Shown: positions 13,070 through 25,763 of the stretch, one piece after another | Layout: each line of letters begins with the position of its first letter | Numbering within the stretch: position 1 is the stretch's first letter | NCBI GenBank assembly: GCA_018907035.1 | Contig: JACCIC010000168.1 | Span: 921,501-985,500 of the forward strand | Source: Sycobia sp. Sy_11 | Taxonomy: Eukaryota; Arthropoda; Insecta; Hymenoptera; Epichrysomallidae | DNA length: 64,000 nucleotides | Reading direction: 5' to 3' | Translations under genes and position numbers: made by a program | The notes under the pieces: model-generated | What the model saw: the letters and a program-made list of their open reading frames with translations, nothing else | Databases searched by the model: none | What the model was told of the DNA's origin: nothing

Positions 13070-13097
13070 ATTGGGGGGTTATGCCCCCCTCCCCAAT
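13070..13097. repeat. Short G/C-run inverted repeat
   Basis: ATTGGGGGG is followed after a few bases by CCCCCC and then CCCCAAT, so the two arms can pair as a small, very GC-rich hairpin in AT-rich surroundings. It may be the tip of a mobile element; no partner was found. Confidence 0.35.
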
Positions 13098-13974
13098 CCC
13101 TCGACAGGAGTCGATATTGTGGTGCCTATGATTTTTACTATATTTATACAGACTTTACTAGAAAACAGTCTATGCACGTCGGGAGAAAGATTTGAGGCTC
13201 GTGCTCGTTCTGCGATTCACTCCCCTTTCACCTTGTAAATTTTAAGCAGAAGGGGCTTTGTTTAAAAAAAGAAGCCATATGCTTCGTAACTTAATAAATT
13301 AACTAAAGTAAGTATAATAAAAGTTTTTTTTTCAAATTTAAACGACTAAACAAATAAAACTATACACAAATAACAATACGTGTTTTCTTCAATTTTTTTT
13401 TGTATTAGTGTATAGATTCGCTTATCAGTTTATCGAAACTATAAAGCTTTTCAAGCAGCTCCTATTCAATAGTAGAAATGTAAATTTTTTTTTGTTTTTT
13501 TTTTTTTTATACTTTTCAACAATGAAAACTATCGCTCCCTTTAACAATTTTTTTAACAGAAATAGTGGCACATGATCACGGAAGTCAATAGGCCATAAAA
13601 ATATTTGAAAAATTAATCATTTGTGTACCAAAAAAAAAAAAAATTATACATTTCGTTACTTTGTAACGATGAAAATAATATGTATTAATGCGTATAATGA
13701 GAACAGTTTCTGAATTCCATATATATTCACTTTAAAGCAGCAAGGAAAGTTGACAAAATAATACTGTCTGCAAAACAAAGTAATAGTGTCAGTATTAGAA
13801 GCGAAACGTTACTTTATCGTTTTATTATTATTATTAAATGTAACAAAAGAAAAAAATCTCCTAAATACTATTTTTATACAGTCATACAGTCCTTGTATAA
13901 GATGATTATAAGTTATAATTAATTATAGTCACGGCATAAGCAATATGGCTTTATTTTGTAATTTTAAATATTGC

Positions 13975-14760
13975 AATGACTTGGTTTGATTAATATTGAA
14001 TCGACTGGACACCTTCGCAGCACACACGGATAAATCTCCATATTTATCGCCTCTTCTGGATCTAAATTTGTGGATATAATCGTTGTAGGCGACTGCCAAT
14101 CGAAATGCGAGAAAGAAAAGTACTACCTACATTGAGGCCCGAGGTGGCCCGGAACAGTTGAAAATTGACCAGCCACTTTGAGCAGCTTGTCAATGGAAAT
14201 TAAAGAAACAGACATTCGCATTGTTTCCAAAGGTAAGATACGCCCCCTACCTTTTGAACGTCGGGTAAAGTGCCCTCTTTAAAAGCGAGGCGCTATCAGA
14301 CGACTCGTGAAGCAATTGCCAAAGGCCGAATAACCAAAAGCTTTCAGGACTACACTCCGCGCGACATCGTCCAGTCCCAATAGACTTGGGTGAGAAAAAA
14401 AAAACGAGAAATTGTCCATAGAGTCTCTGTAAAAGAGTATCCTGCTCACAAGAAAATCCTTCGGTACTATCGGTAACATTGGAAGGCAAAGCTGCGCAGA
14501 TATATCGTTTGCAACGGCTATTTTACGAAAAATGAAGAAAATCGCGAGGACGGCGTACGTAAACCTTGTGCAAACTGCCAAGTGTACGATTAAGATTGCG
14601 ATAAAGACGAGGCAACTCTCCAGTTCGATCCCAGGCACAGCGCCTCTTCTCGGGAAAAAATACTTCGCAGAATGGCGTCGCTTTCATTGGTATCGACGGC
14701 GAAGACAGCTGACTCTGCGTCGAGGATTTGACGACTAAAGTACAATAAAGCCGTAGCAAT
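13975..14760 (-). other. Decayed coding-like stretch, unassigned
   Basis: This block is more GC-rich than its flanks, and several minus-strand frames of 30-120 codons alternate between phases. One piece (14255-14140) reads KGRGRILPLETMRMSVSLI, then IDKLLKVAGQ. Another (14130-13975) reads VLFFLAFRLAVAYNDYIHKF, and a longer frame at 14638-14279 has two hydrophobic stretches. The frames do not join into one protein. It could be a broken gene, for example a membrane receptor, or an old mobile element. No family is recognised, and chance frames are not excluded. Confidence 0.22.
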
Positions 14761-16130
14761 CTGGGCGCAAATTTGCTAGATTATCTTCGCCAATATCGTG
14801 ATATTTATTGCAATGGAAATTCTCAGTATTTAATTGAGAAACCGGCAACTCTATTATGGCATCAACGATATTATCAACATTGTGCAAAGGCGCCGATTGC
14901 CCCCCCCCCCCGAACTCTTCAGAATTTCATTACCATCAGCAAGTATGCTGTCAATTCAAGTGCTAGAGATTGAGGTCTGATATTTATAAAACCATGCCAA
15001 ATAGTCTGAAGCGCTAGTTCAGCAGAGAGTTTAGAATAAAAAAACGTATGGCTACCCCACTGTTAGCATTTGTATCCGTGCTGAAATCTATCATAATTAT
15101 TTTATGACAATAATAAAAGGCAAAGTTCTTAAGCTTATGAATAAGACCAGTGTTACTTATAACATACGCGTCGAGGTCTATAAACGACAGTCAATAAAGC
15201 AGGTGAGAATCCAGTCTGTTTGAAATTTCATATAATGTATATTTGAGAACAATGCGTGATAAATAAATGGCGGGTATGAAAAGAACTAAAATGATACATA
15301 GTTACGGCAAGAATTAAAATGGTATGTAATATTTGCAGTCTTGCGGTTGTCTTTTGAAATTTTAGTAAATTACAGGCATAACCTTATAGTCGAAATAAGT
15401 GCATCGTATGGTTTGATTCATTCAGGAAATGGGATAAATTAAAAAATTGCAAATAACAAGACAAAACAGAAGAAAAATCGTTCTCTTCTTTTTTTTTTTC
15501 TTTTGAGAAAAAGGTATTAGTTTAAAGAACGATAATCGAGACAAGAGGTTTAAGGTCAATTTTTGAAAGTTTATAAACCAGATAAAAAAACTTAACTGTA
15601 TAAGAGAAATTCTATTATACATTATTACCATTTAAAATACAACAATAGCAAAGTTTTATCAAAATTTATATTTGCATTCAAAAGTAATAGTACGTTCGGA
15701 ACTTTAATTAATAAAGTACAATTCATGATTAAGCAACGGGTACGTGAATAGGATTGGCACCAAGCACCTTTTCTCATTGTTCTTAGCTTTTAAGATTGTG
15801 GAGGATATAATAGATTATATTGTACGACTATAGAAGAATAGAACGCCTTTTTTTGGTAAGTAATAGCCGCGTTGTAAATTATAAACGAATTCCTTTATTA
15901 AGCAGTTGACATTGAACATTGACATTGAATATTATACGTATAGAATAGATACTTGTCCTTTTTCATCCCAAGTAACTTGGTATATAATATGAATATACTT
16001 GAATTTGGTATATAATTAAAAACTACTTTGATTGGTATAATTGCATCTAAAAAGGTTTTTTTTAACAGTAAATATATATATACTGTAAATTATTTATTAT
16101 GTTGATAAATTATTATCATATCTGGTAAAT

Positions 16131-16134
<4 letters not shown>

Positions 16135-16183
<49 letters not shown>
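16135..16183. repeat. (TA)n microsatellite
   Basis: Uninterrupted TA run in the A-B spacer. Confidence 0.95.
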
Positions 16184-16185
<2 letters not shown>

Positions 16186-18864
16186 TTTTTCAAATGCTCA
16201 AGGTAAATTTTTCCATAATGTTCAATGTCAGATGTAAGTATTGCTACAAGAATTTTGGATTATTTTAATTAGGGGCATGTGCGTTCAAAACTGTCTTCAA
16301 TATTTTAAATAAGTAGTAAAATCTTTTACCATTGTATCAATTCTCGAAATAAATTGTTGACTATTTGAATTTAATTTTGAAGTGATATTTCTATAGATAA
16401 ATACATTATTTTCATTACTCATGGCTCAAATGCTTGAATATCATTATTAAATAAATAATGTTTAAACCTAGCAATGAAAGTTGTCTTCAGACTGACTGGA
16501 AAAGCCCAATTCAATTTTAAAAAATTTTGATAGAATACAAACAATATTAAGCCATTCAATTGTTTTTATATAAATAAAATTTTTCTTATTATCAATTTAC
16601 TTGTTTCATCAATGATATTTATAATTACATTACAGTTAAAACTTGGAATCGATAAATTAAATTAAGAAGAGTCATAGCGTCGTCACAGAATCTGATATTA
16701 CATAGGCTTTCGAATTTGATTTGCCTTAAACTTTTGCCACCTTATACCTAAAACTGTGGAAAACACTCAAACAAATTTCTTTAAGTGTACCTATTGCAAA
16801 TGCTGTTGAATAAAGATTTTTTTCCGTCAAAGAACCAGTTATAATTTTGCTTGCAGTTGAAAGCCAGACTGTTCACGAATTCATTAATTCAACAAACATA
16901 ATGTATGCATCGTGCATCTAACATGGCAAAATGTTTTTCTGTTGAAATAACAAACATCTTATTGACTAACATACCGAGTAAGATATGGTATATGCGATCC
17001 GTATCGGTTGATGATGAATATAGATTAGCAGTCGCTAACATTTACCATCCGAGCAAATGAAATGTTACTGATTAACCAGATGCCGAAAACATTAGAACAA
17101 AAAAGACTGACAAGCAGAATGAGGTATAAGGTATAATTATATCATTATTTACCTAAAACGTGCTATTTTTTTTTTAACTTTTTGAATCAGGAGGTTTTTT
17201 ATTTTATTTTTACGTTATTTACAATATTTGTTTATAAATCTTTATTCGAATAATGTTCTTTTCTTACAAAAAAGATAGTAGTACTTAAATTTTAAAACAA
17301 AATTTATTTCAACCTGAAGTAAGATTTAAAATTTGCTTCAATAATACATTCATAATTACACTTTTGAGCTTAAGCACGTTTAATTAATAAGAAAAATACT
17401 AAATAAAAGACTCATCTTAAAATTTTTAATTTACTCTTGGAAATCTTACATATTGATATTCAAGTTACAGTTAAGTTATAATAAGTTAAAATTCAACGGC
17501 TAACTGAACACCTGTATTATCATACATTTTGCTTTTGATTTTATTTCGCTATAATTCTACTAACGGGAGTTTTTGTTCACAGCATTGGCTTGCATTGTTA
17601 GACATACTTCAGGATAATAATCATCGTGACTTCTTCTTATCAATACTTGCAGCTACAGTACACTTTATCTTTAATAGCCTCAAATTAGAACACTTTAGGT
17701 GGTTTTCATCAACGCCTGTAGTTATCTATCTTTTGTCTATATATACTTAATTAATAGAATTGGATAAGTGTACATCGAGCGGGATGCATCGCGAAGAGAA
17801 TGCTTCGAATCCCCCATTAGCAAAAGTAGTTTAAACGATGAGCTTATAGATGAAGTAGGTTCTTATCGCGACATATTACTAGATTGATTTTGGTAATTAA
17901 ATTGTTACTGACACGAGAAGATAAGCTTACAAGAGAGATTACAAGAAATTAGAAATTTTTTCATTTGTATCCAGACGAAATTAATTGTCTTTACATACAT
18001 CTACTGGTAAAAATTTTGCGATGATCTGAAACTGGCTGCCTCAAAGATTATTTTTAATTCAAAGAAGCATAACGCTTTGGTGGTAAATGCTGCGCCCCGA
18101 TAGACCTTTACCGCGATTGCTTTTACACCTAATGTATGCACTATTCGTTTCGGATCGGATTGATTTATATGGGGAATAGCCTACCTATTAAGAATACGCT
18201 TCCCAATTATCTTCTTCATATTGAAGATCAGTGTTTGAATTAATTATATAAATAGTGTATGAGAAATTATTTCTTAGTTATACTACGATTTATAAATCTA
18301 TGTATTGCGTTTGTAATTTCTTCTTTACCAGGACTACCTAGATTACCTACCCATTTCCATGACCTACACAAACCATATTCATATTTTGGATATTTCTGGA
18401 AAACTGAGAAAATGTAGTTACTTGTATTCAAGAAAATATCAAGCTCAGTGTATATTATCATCTCGAACGGTTTGAGGCCTAAGTTAAGTGACCTGCATTT
18501 TTATTCCTCAATGTAAATATCAATTGATCTGACATTTCGAGTATAACGATTGACGATGTATAGGTGAGACGTTTGTTTGTTAATTGCCGTGTTAATTATA
18601 ACTGTAATATTCTTGCAGAAAAAGTTAATATAGATTGCAACATACATGTGTTTTCTTTATTTGTTTTGAGTTATTTTTTACGTAGCTATAGACATAAAAA
18701 CTATTTTACAATAAATAACCTTTTTAAGAAATTTTTAAACATATATTCTTCTAGACTATAATCATGTGGTGCACATAATATTAATTAGAAACTAAAATCA
18801 TCCTCTTTTAATGTAAATTACATATAATTACTTATAATAAAGCAACCTTATTAAATTAGTAATA

Positions 18865-19149
18865 AAATTAATAAATATTTTTATCGATCTTACAGTCTTT
18901 ATAATATAATATATTAACTAAAATAATTACAGTTGGACTGTCCTTGTTTATTATCACCCCCGAAGAATCTGAAATAAAACTTATTACTATTATTTTTATT
19001 ATTTGTAATTTGAATCTATTTTTAGTAATAAATTTTATTTCAGATTCTCAGGGGTGATAATAAACAAGGAGGAGTTTGACTGTCATTATTTTAGTTAATA
19101 TATTATACTATAAAGTTTGTAAGACCGATAAAAATATTTATTAATTTTA
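18865..19149. repeat. Long imperfect inverted repeat (foldback), arms about 126 bp
   Basis: The left arm 18865-18990 and right arm 19024-19149 are reverse complements with scattered mismatches, around a loop of about 33 bases. Clear paired blocks are TTGTTTATTATCACCCC, ATATTAACTAAAATAAT and AATAAATATTTTTATCG. The right arm ends 50 bases past the stop of protease B, so a B transcript reading through would carry a long hairpin in its 3'UTR. It may be a foldback MITE or a hairpin-RNA source. No target-site duplication is obvious. Confidence 0.75.
19137..19142 (-). terminator. Possible poly(A) signal of protease B
   Basis: AATAAA on the minus strand lies 57 bases past the stop of B, at the outer edge of the foldback repeat. 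If used, the hairpin would be left out of the mRNA. Confidence 0.3.
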
Positions 19150-19199
19150 AAACAGTCGACATAAGTAAAATTTTTAATTTTAAAATAGTAATAAATTCA

Positions 19200-20717
19200 T
19201 CATCTCGATCTCACATGTCGCGGATTTTGATAGATAAGTGTTTCACTAGTAGGATTGCCATTTCGAATGCCTTCAATAAATTCCATATAACCATCAACTC
19301 TAGTAAATAAACTAGGATAATTAGTATCATCACAGTCAGTAGTACCCATACTTACGATTCCAATAATTATGTTATCTTGTGTAAAAAGAGGACTACCACT
19401 GTCATACTGCTGAAACACAGAAAATTCATAAATATGATATAAGATATCTCATAAGAATATATTAATTTATTATCATAATTATAATTGTAAAATTAAATTT
19501 TATTTTTCGTTTATTTTTTTCACGCCTTTCATTCCAGAAAAATCTTGACTCAAAACTTTGAGATACATGTAAACGAATAATATAAAGGAATTCAGAATCG
19601 AATGAAATTAAAGTTAGATGCAATTAAAGTAAAAATCAAAAAAAGTAAAAAGTCTGATGATACCAGAAATAAAGGCTACTCCTTCGTTGGAGCAAGTTGG
19701 CCAAAAGCTAACAAGTATTGATCTGATCCGGGAATGACAATAGAACATCAATTAGAACATCAATTTCATTGTGTTTAAAGCAGTCAGTAGAAGTTATCGC
19801 ACTTATTCCGTAAGATTATAACCATCCAAGATATACATGACGTAATTTTACTAAAAGAAGTGGTCGTATCAATAACCGATACAACAGGCCCTAACTGTAT
19901 GACTGCTTAAAATGTTAAGCTTCGAACGTCATACTGCGATATACATGCAGCTATTATTTTACTTTCTGCTTTGTAGACAAATAAACTGCTGAAAGTGGTG
20001 AGATTGAGGATTGGTTGGATATATTGCTACGTTGGATAGCGAGTAAATAGGTGCTTTAAGTGTTGCTAGATGAGGCATCAGGAATATGACTGTAGAAATA
20101 TGGGCACAAATTATTCAATTAAATAGTAATCACTACGAAATCGCATAGAATCTCTGGTTTCAGGTAAGTAAGTCTGGTTTCAGTAAAAAAGAGTCCTTGT
20201 AAATGAGCAGTGCAATGCTGTCCGCGTACCAAGCTAGGGTAAAAGTACAGCCAGTAGTGCGACAGTCTTGGCGTGTGGTGAATTCCATATATATTTAACA
20301 AAATGTGGCGCTTACAAACATATTACGCCCGGGTTGAGGTATCTGGTTTAAGAAATTGTAGTTCTTATCGTTTGACTATACAACGGTTCGATACAAGTGC
20401 AGTCTAACGTCTACTGTGGTATCGTAATCTTAGAGCCTGTAGAGGTTTAATCCATCACACATAAAGTAATCCCTTAACTGGCAGTTTCTTTAGATGATTT
20501 ACGAAAATAACAAAATTTTTTTTAGTCGATATAGAGGTCACAGTGACACCGAACACTCACGCTGTACCACGAACGATGACGTCACTTACATCGATATTTT
20601 ATTATCTTCCCGTACGGATCAACTTACATCATAGTATTACGTAGTGCACTAAGTTTTTAGCTTTAGTTGCTTATTATACAAACAAACGTTATTATTATAT
20701 AAAAGAATTTCGATAAG

Positions 20718-20765
<48 letters not shown>

Positions 20766-23700
20766 ATAATTGACTTACGACACAAAGACCTGCTCTTCTT
20801 CCTGTAGCGGTAGGTATCATGAAACCGCATAAGAACTTATCCGATTCAGCAAATTCATGTGTCGCTCTACACGTAATATCATCTGCAATTCGGAATTCTC
20901 CATATTTCAACAATGAACTTGGTTTTCCAATTCCTTTTCGATATTTTCGATTGAATGAATCTTTATAAGTTCTAGTTTTTGTTAATCCAAATCCAGCTAC
21001 TATTCCTCTATCTCCAGCTGGAAATGGACTATAATTGGGTAAATTAACTTCCTGGAGGTTCGGATTTATGACCAAATACAATTCTCTTGTTAGCTTAAAA
21101 AATGTTGTTCTTGTTAATGACAAATATATAACAATAGATGAAATATTGTTATATAACAATAGATAAAATAAATCCAAACTTTATATTCTTAAACTAAAAA
21201 TATTTTTAAAAAATTGAAGGACAGAATAATTTTTAAGATTTGTATAGATTTTAGCAATGTATTTCATTTGATTAATTTTCATAAATAGATTTTTATTATC
21301 AGTTAATATTACAATATTTAATAGAATATGTATTTAACGGTTACTGTCAATCGAAAAAAGAACTACAAATTGATAAAAACCTTATTACATTAGGAGGCTA
21401 ACTTAGTTTCCAACCTTTAAGTTTAGATGCCGATATAAGTAATACAAAAAGTAACATGTGTTGGATCTGGTACTAATTTTTTAGTTTTGCCAATCACCAA
21501 TAAAATTCAGTTAACAGGCGCCCTCATTTGTGTAAACATTATAATTTTTTGATCATCGAAAAATGAATCGTGATAAATCGTTTTTTCGATATGTCCTTTT
21601 GCACTATTCTGATATTAAAAAAAGTGTAGCAGAAACTTATCGATTGCTTCAAGAATGTTATGGCGAAAAACCTCTATCACTTACAACATTTAAAGATTGG
21701 TTTCAGCGGTTAGAAGTGGAGATATTGATGTTAATGACAAAGAATGTTCTGGACAACCGAAAAAGTTTGAAGATAGGGAATTGCAATAATTATTGAACGA
21801 AAACACAGCTCAAGCGCTGAAAGAACTCGCTAATAAGTTAAGAGTCAGTGGCAGAGCAGTTGGCAAACGTTTACATACGATGGGAAAGATTCATAAAGAA
21901 GGAAAATGGATGCCACACGATTTGACCAAAAGTGTTATTATGGATCGATATAATATCGCACTGTCTTTACTTGCCAGACAAAAGAAGAAGAGTTTTCTGT
22001 TGGGTATTGTGACTGGTAATGAAAAGTGAATCTACTATGACAATCCTAAGCGCAAAAAGTCATGGGTGGACCCAGGTTAACCGTTCACATCGACACCAAA
22101 ACGGAACATACACGGCCACAAGGCTGTGCATTTGGTGGGACCAACAGGATGTGCTGTACTACAAGCTGTTAAAACCGAATGAAACCGTCACTGCCGAGGT
22201 ATACAAATGCTAACAGAATGATTTGCAACATAATTTGATCAAACATAGATCAGCAATCATGAGCAATATGCGCAAAGTCATTCTCTTACATGACAACGCT
22301 CGGCCACATGTTGCGAAAGCCGACAAAAACACCCTTTAGGGGAATTTGTGGATGAATGGATCGCCTCGAAACCGCCATCATTCTTTTATCACGCTATCGT
22401 CTATTGCCATAAAGATGGAAAAAAGTAGTAGAAAATGAGGGAAAATATTTTGATTAAACTAACGTGTATCCATTTTGCATCATAAATGTCCTTTTTCCAT
22501 TAAAAAAGCTCGGAAACTAAGTTCGTCTCCTAATAAAATTCAAATCTTACCTAGATAAAATGTAAAATATTTCAGATTTAAGGTACAAATTATAATAATA
22601 TAAATTCAACTATCGACTTACTTTCAGCACTGCCAGATCATTGAAATATATATGAAATGGAAGTAAATAAATTAATTCAATATCAACGTATTCATGAGCT
22701 AGACTTTCCAGGTTATGAGTACCCGCGACAATATTATATGACAATAAATCATGAAATTGGTCATCCTTTTGGAAGCAATGAGCAGCGGACAATATTAACA
22801 GCTTAGTGAGAATAGCACCACCGCATATTATTGTATGGGAGCTAGAATAATTTTCTTTGAATTCAATCGCAACTACAGATGGAAACATTCCTTCTTCCGC
22901 CGATCTACCACCGACGATACCTTCGCTGCTGATAGCTGAAATTCATCAAAGCATAAAGTACAAATAGTTTCTAATTTCTGAATAAAGATCGTACAAGTTG
23001 ATATTTTTATCTTTATTTATACCTAAAGAACGTAATCCCATAACCAAGTCATCAAAGCGATAAAGTATCAATTATGACAATGATGATATAAACACGAAGG
23101 AATTTTTTCTTATTATTTCAACGTTCCTGTAAACAATTCAGACCGTTTCCACATGTGTATTTTTATAGCGGTGCTTATTTCAATCGACAGAGACCGGAGT
23201 TGGAAATCAGGCCACCGAATTACTGGTACTTCGCTCTGTTGATTGTGTTATCGTAAGACTATAAACCTATATCATATTAATGATCTAGCCATCTATTTAT
23301 TTTCTTTTTAATTATACATGATTCCTTCTTATTTATTATAATCTCATCGTTCAGGAGTAATAAAGTTACAGAGACTAGTATATAAAGTCATTATATTAGC
23401 GGAGAATCCTGTTACAAATCTGGTTATTAGATCTCAAGATAATGACGCGAGTAGGAGTCAAATATTCCTGATAGTATTTAGCAGGTGTTTTGAAAACGTC
23501 ACAATAGTTACGAAGAATCTTTGGAATCTTCAGCGAGGACTGGGGGAAGACCTCTAAGCAATTTCCATAGACTTAATTTTACCGCAGATTGTCCCATAAT
23601 TGTCTTATTCATGAAAATCCGTTACTTACATGAAATCAACGGGACGACAAGAAAAAAAAGATAATTATACTAATTGATTTATTGAAATAATTGAAGATTA

Positions 23701-25012
23701 ACGGTTATTGAGTTCCACGGCGACGTTCTTGATGGACATTAATTTTGATCAAACATGCCTTCTTTTCGGTTTAAGTCAATCGTTCTCTTATCTTTAATTT
23801 TATTTAAGATTCAATACGAAAACAGAAAAATGAAGTTTTTGAGGCATGTTGACGTTTACAATGTTTGGATTATTAGAACATTTACTTATAATAATTCATA
23901 CAAATAGTAACAGATAGCGTAGAAATCAAAAGAAGAAAATTCATCATCGTATCATTACTTCTTTACATTTTGTCTAGCTATAAAAATATATAGATGCAAA
24001 TAAAAACGCGCAATTTATGATATTTATATAATGGAAGTACAATGAAGTGGCAAGGCATATTAAGTAATTTTTTTTATATATAAGGCAACTGTCCGTTTGT
24101 TGCTATATTTTAATTCTCTTCTCGCAGATGCGGTATAATGAGTTTTCTACTTCGTTGCCTTACAGTATTTACCTATTTCTTGTAATTATTCAGTATTCGT
24201 ATTTATGTAATATTTTCTTTATTTTTGAAATATATCGTTTTGAATACTTCTGTGCCAGTTTTTTGAACTCTCTTGACATTGTGCTTTTTCTATCTGAACA
24301 CATTTTCTCTCGACTTGCAAAAATTTATTGCTCGTCTGTTGGAATTTTTGATGATAAGCGTTTATTTGATCCTGAAGCTTTATTACTGTTCCTATTAGTA
24401 GCTAATACAAAATTATTATCCCTAGAAGAATCAAAGAAGTTCTTTTGCTATAGTTGTTTTCAAAAATGTTTCTTACTCATTTGTCTTATAATAGGCATAT
24501 AATAATTATCCATGTAATATTTATTTATTTTTTAAAATAAGTCTTGTACCGTATCTATAACAGATTTTGATTATTATATTCGTACGCATATAACAATAAG
24601 TTATCACGTTGATGATGCAATACATTCAAGGGAGAAAAAATGTTGTCGGTACTTTATAATGTATACACATCCGAACGATAATAAAGCAATCCTCAAACTC
24701 AAGTAAGCACAATTCAATCCTCGTGTAGAATTTAGTGCCTCGGTGTAATATAAAGAATTTATCGAGTTGAAATCGCTCGGCGACATTATTCTACAATACA
24801 TTCCGTTATACACTAAATCTAATTATTAAATTCTTCAGTTATATTAACTTTATTAGCTTTTTTCAAATGCTCAACCTAAATACTATCTGACTTTTTAGAA
24901 CGTAAAACAATGAATTTTTTCAGAATATTTAAGCAGAATTAAGTACGCATTTCCTATCAGTTGTAACGCTGTATACATAGGCAAATCCGTAAGTTTTCAT
25001 TGCTAAGATCAT

Positions 25013-25067
<55 letters not shown>

Positions 25068-25763
25068 ATCTATGATAATTTATGCTTCTTCAGTGGGAAC
25101 AAAAACTTGCGTAGCTTACCAATTTAAGCGCTAGAGTTGCATCAAACGGTACCTATGTACTTTGTGGTCTGAATAAAATAAATTGTTTTTGTCACGACAT
25201 ACTCTATTACGCGTATTATCGAAAGAGACAGGGAGCACAGGGAGCACACAGTGGTCGAATCACGAAAGTGTCACAAAAAATTTACTTAAGCGGTAACGCT
25301 ATTTGAAAGTTAAGCGTCGTTACAATTATAATCTATTGTAGCCCATTTTGAGGATATTGAATGCTCCGGAAAACTAAAACAGTCTCCTTCGTATAAGAGA
25401 GTATATTACAAATAGTACCAAGCAAACAACACATAGATAAATGCGCTATACAGATTAGATTTCCACATACAAAGCATCGAATTCATTTTATACATCATAA
25501 TACAAAATCAGGCATACAAAATCGAAGTTCTCATACCCTGTGTCGAAATCAATGTAATTAGGTCCAAAATAGAATCAAGGAAAGAAAAAGATTATTTATT
25601 TAAATAGTTTGAAGGATTTATTTAGTATGGTTTCAATAAATTTGAAAAATAAATGATTAGTAGTTGGTAAAATAGCGATTGACTTACCACAATGAAAACC
25701 TATATGAATGGTCGAATAAAGTATAATAAATAGAAAGATGTTCTTATGGAGTTTGTTAAACAT
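19200..25763 (-). CDS. Secreted S1A serine protease B, altered oxyanion hole
   Basis: Exons on the minus strand: 25763-25688, 22935-22622, 21093-20779, 19406-19200; phases 1, 0, 0; 303 residues. Exon 1 is a signal peptide (MFNKLHKNIFLFIILYS...). The mature start is IVGGRSAEEGMFPSVVAI, preceded by SSEG. Triad: His78 (SAAHCF), Asp125 (NDLAVLK), Ser238. The active-site loop reads LCV then YDSGSPL: Tyr stands where the oxyanion-hole Gly193 belongs, and position 189 is Gly. The last intron ends in a tandem acceptor CAGCAG, so an extra Gln may be inserted before the Tyr. Codons are AT-rich. A mariner relic lies in intron 2. Catalysis is probably reduced, so B may be a non-enzymatic or changed paralogue. 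Exon 3 is 315 bases, exactly as in A, which supports tandem duplication. Intron 3 (19407-20778) holds unassigned sequence and a TA repeat; the 6.6-kb span is otherwise empty. Confidence 0.88.
20719..20763. repeat. (TA)n microsatellite
   Basis: TA run in intron 3 of protease B, 15 bases from the exon 3 donor. Confidence 0.95.
21391..22532 (+). mobile_element. Mariner-family (Tc1/mariner) DNA transposon, decayed
   Basis: About 1.14 kb inside intron 2 of protease B, bounded by TA. Its terminal inverted repeats are GGAGGCTAACTTAGTTTCC (left) and, on the reverse strand, GGAGACGAACTTAGTTTCC (right). The inside carries pieces of a mariner transposase in the plus direction. Mariners are usually near 1.3 kb, so a small internal deletion is likely. 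It is inserted antisense to gene B. Confidence 0.9.
21563..22475 (+). pseudogene. Broken mariner transposase
   Basis: The N-terminal DNA-binding helix region is readable (MNRDKSFFRYVLLHYSDIKK, then LTTFKDWFQRLE). A frameshift follows near 21722, a stop near 21790, and the marker WMPHDLTK (mariner WVPHEL motif) near 21907. A Trp-to-stop change sits at 22027 (GNEK then stop), and a further stop follows after SWVDPG. The second catalytic block HDNARPHVAK is readable near 22291, but the usual block after it (YSPDLAPSD) is not seen. The transposase cannot be functional. The end (GKYFD near 22440) is recognisable. Confidence 0.88.
25018..25063. repeat. (TA)n microsatellite
   Basis: TA run in intron 1 of protease B. 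Confidence 0.95.

Larger units (their letters stand above)
11823..18864. other. Spacer between proteases A and B
   Basis: About 7 kb of AT-rich DNA with no gene I can support. It holds TA/GT microsatellites (12187-12240, 12325-12400, 16135-16183), a G-run/C-run inverted repeat near 13070-13097, and a GC-richer coding-like relic at about 13975-14760. Frames of 60-75 codons at 14773, 15422, 17529, 18267 and 18564 show no motif. The stretch 17760-18130 looks like decayed non-repetitive DNA, but I cannot assign it. Confidence 0.45.

Noticed and set aside
20380..20410. GGTTCGA as a tRNA B box
   Set aside because: No A box or cloverleaf stems nearby. No tRNA or rRNA gene was recognised anywhere in the window.
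20577..20584. Full palindromic CRE (TGACGTCA) in intron 3 of protease B
   Set aside because: A single 8-mer in a 64-kb window is not strong evidence and lies far from any promoter.
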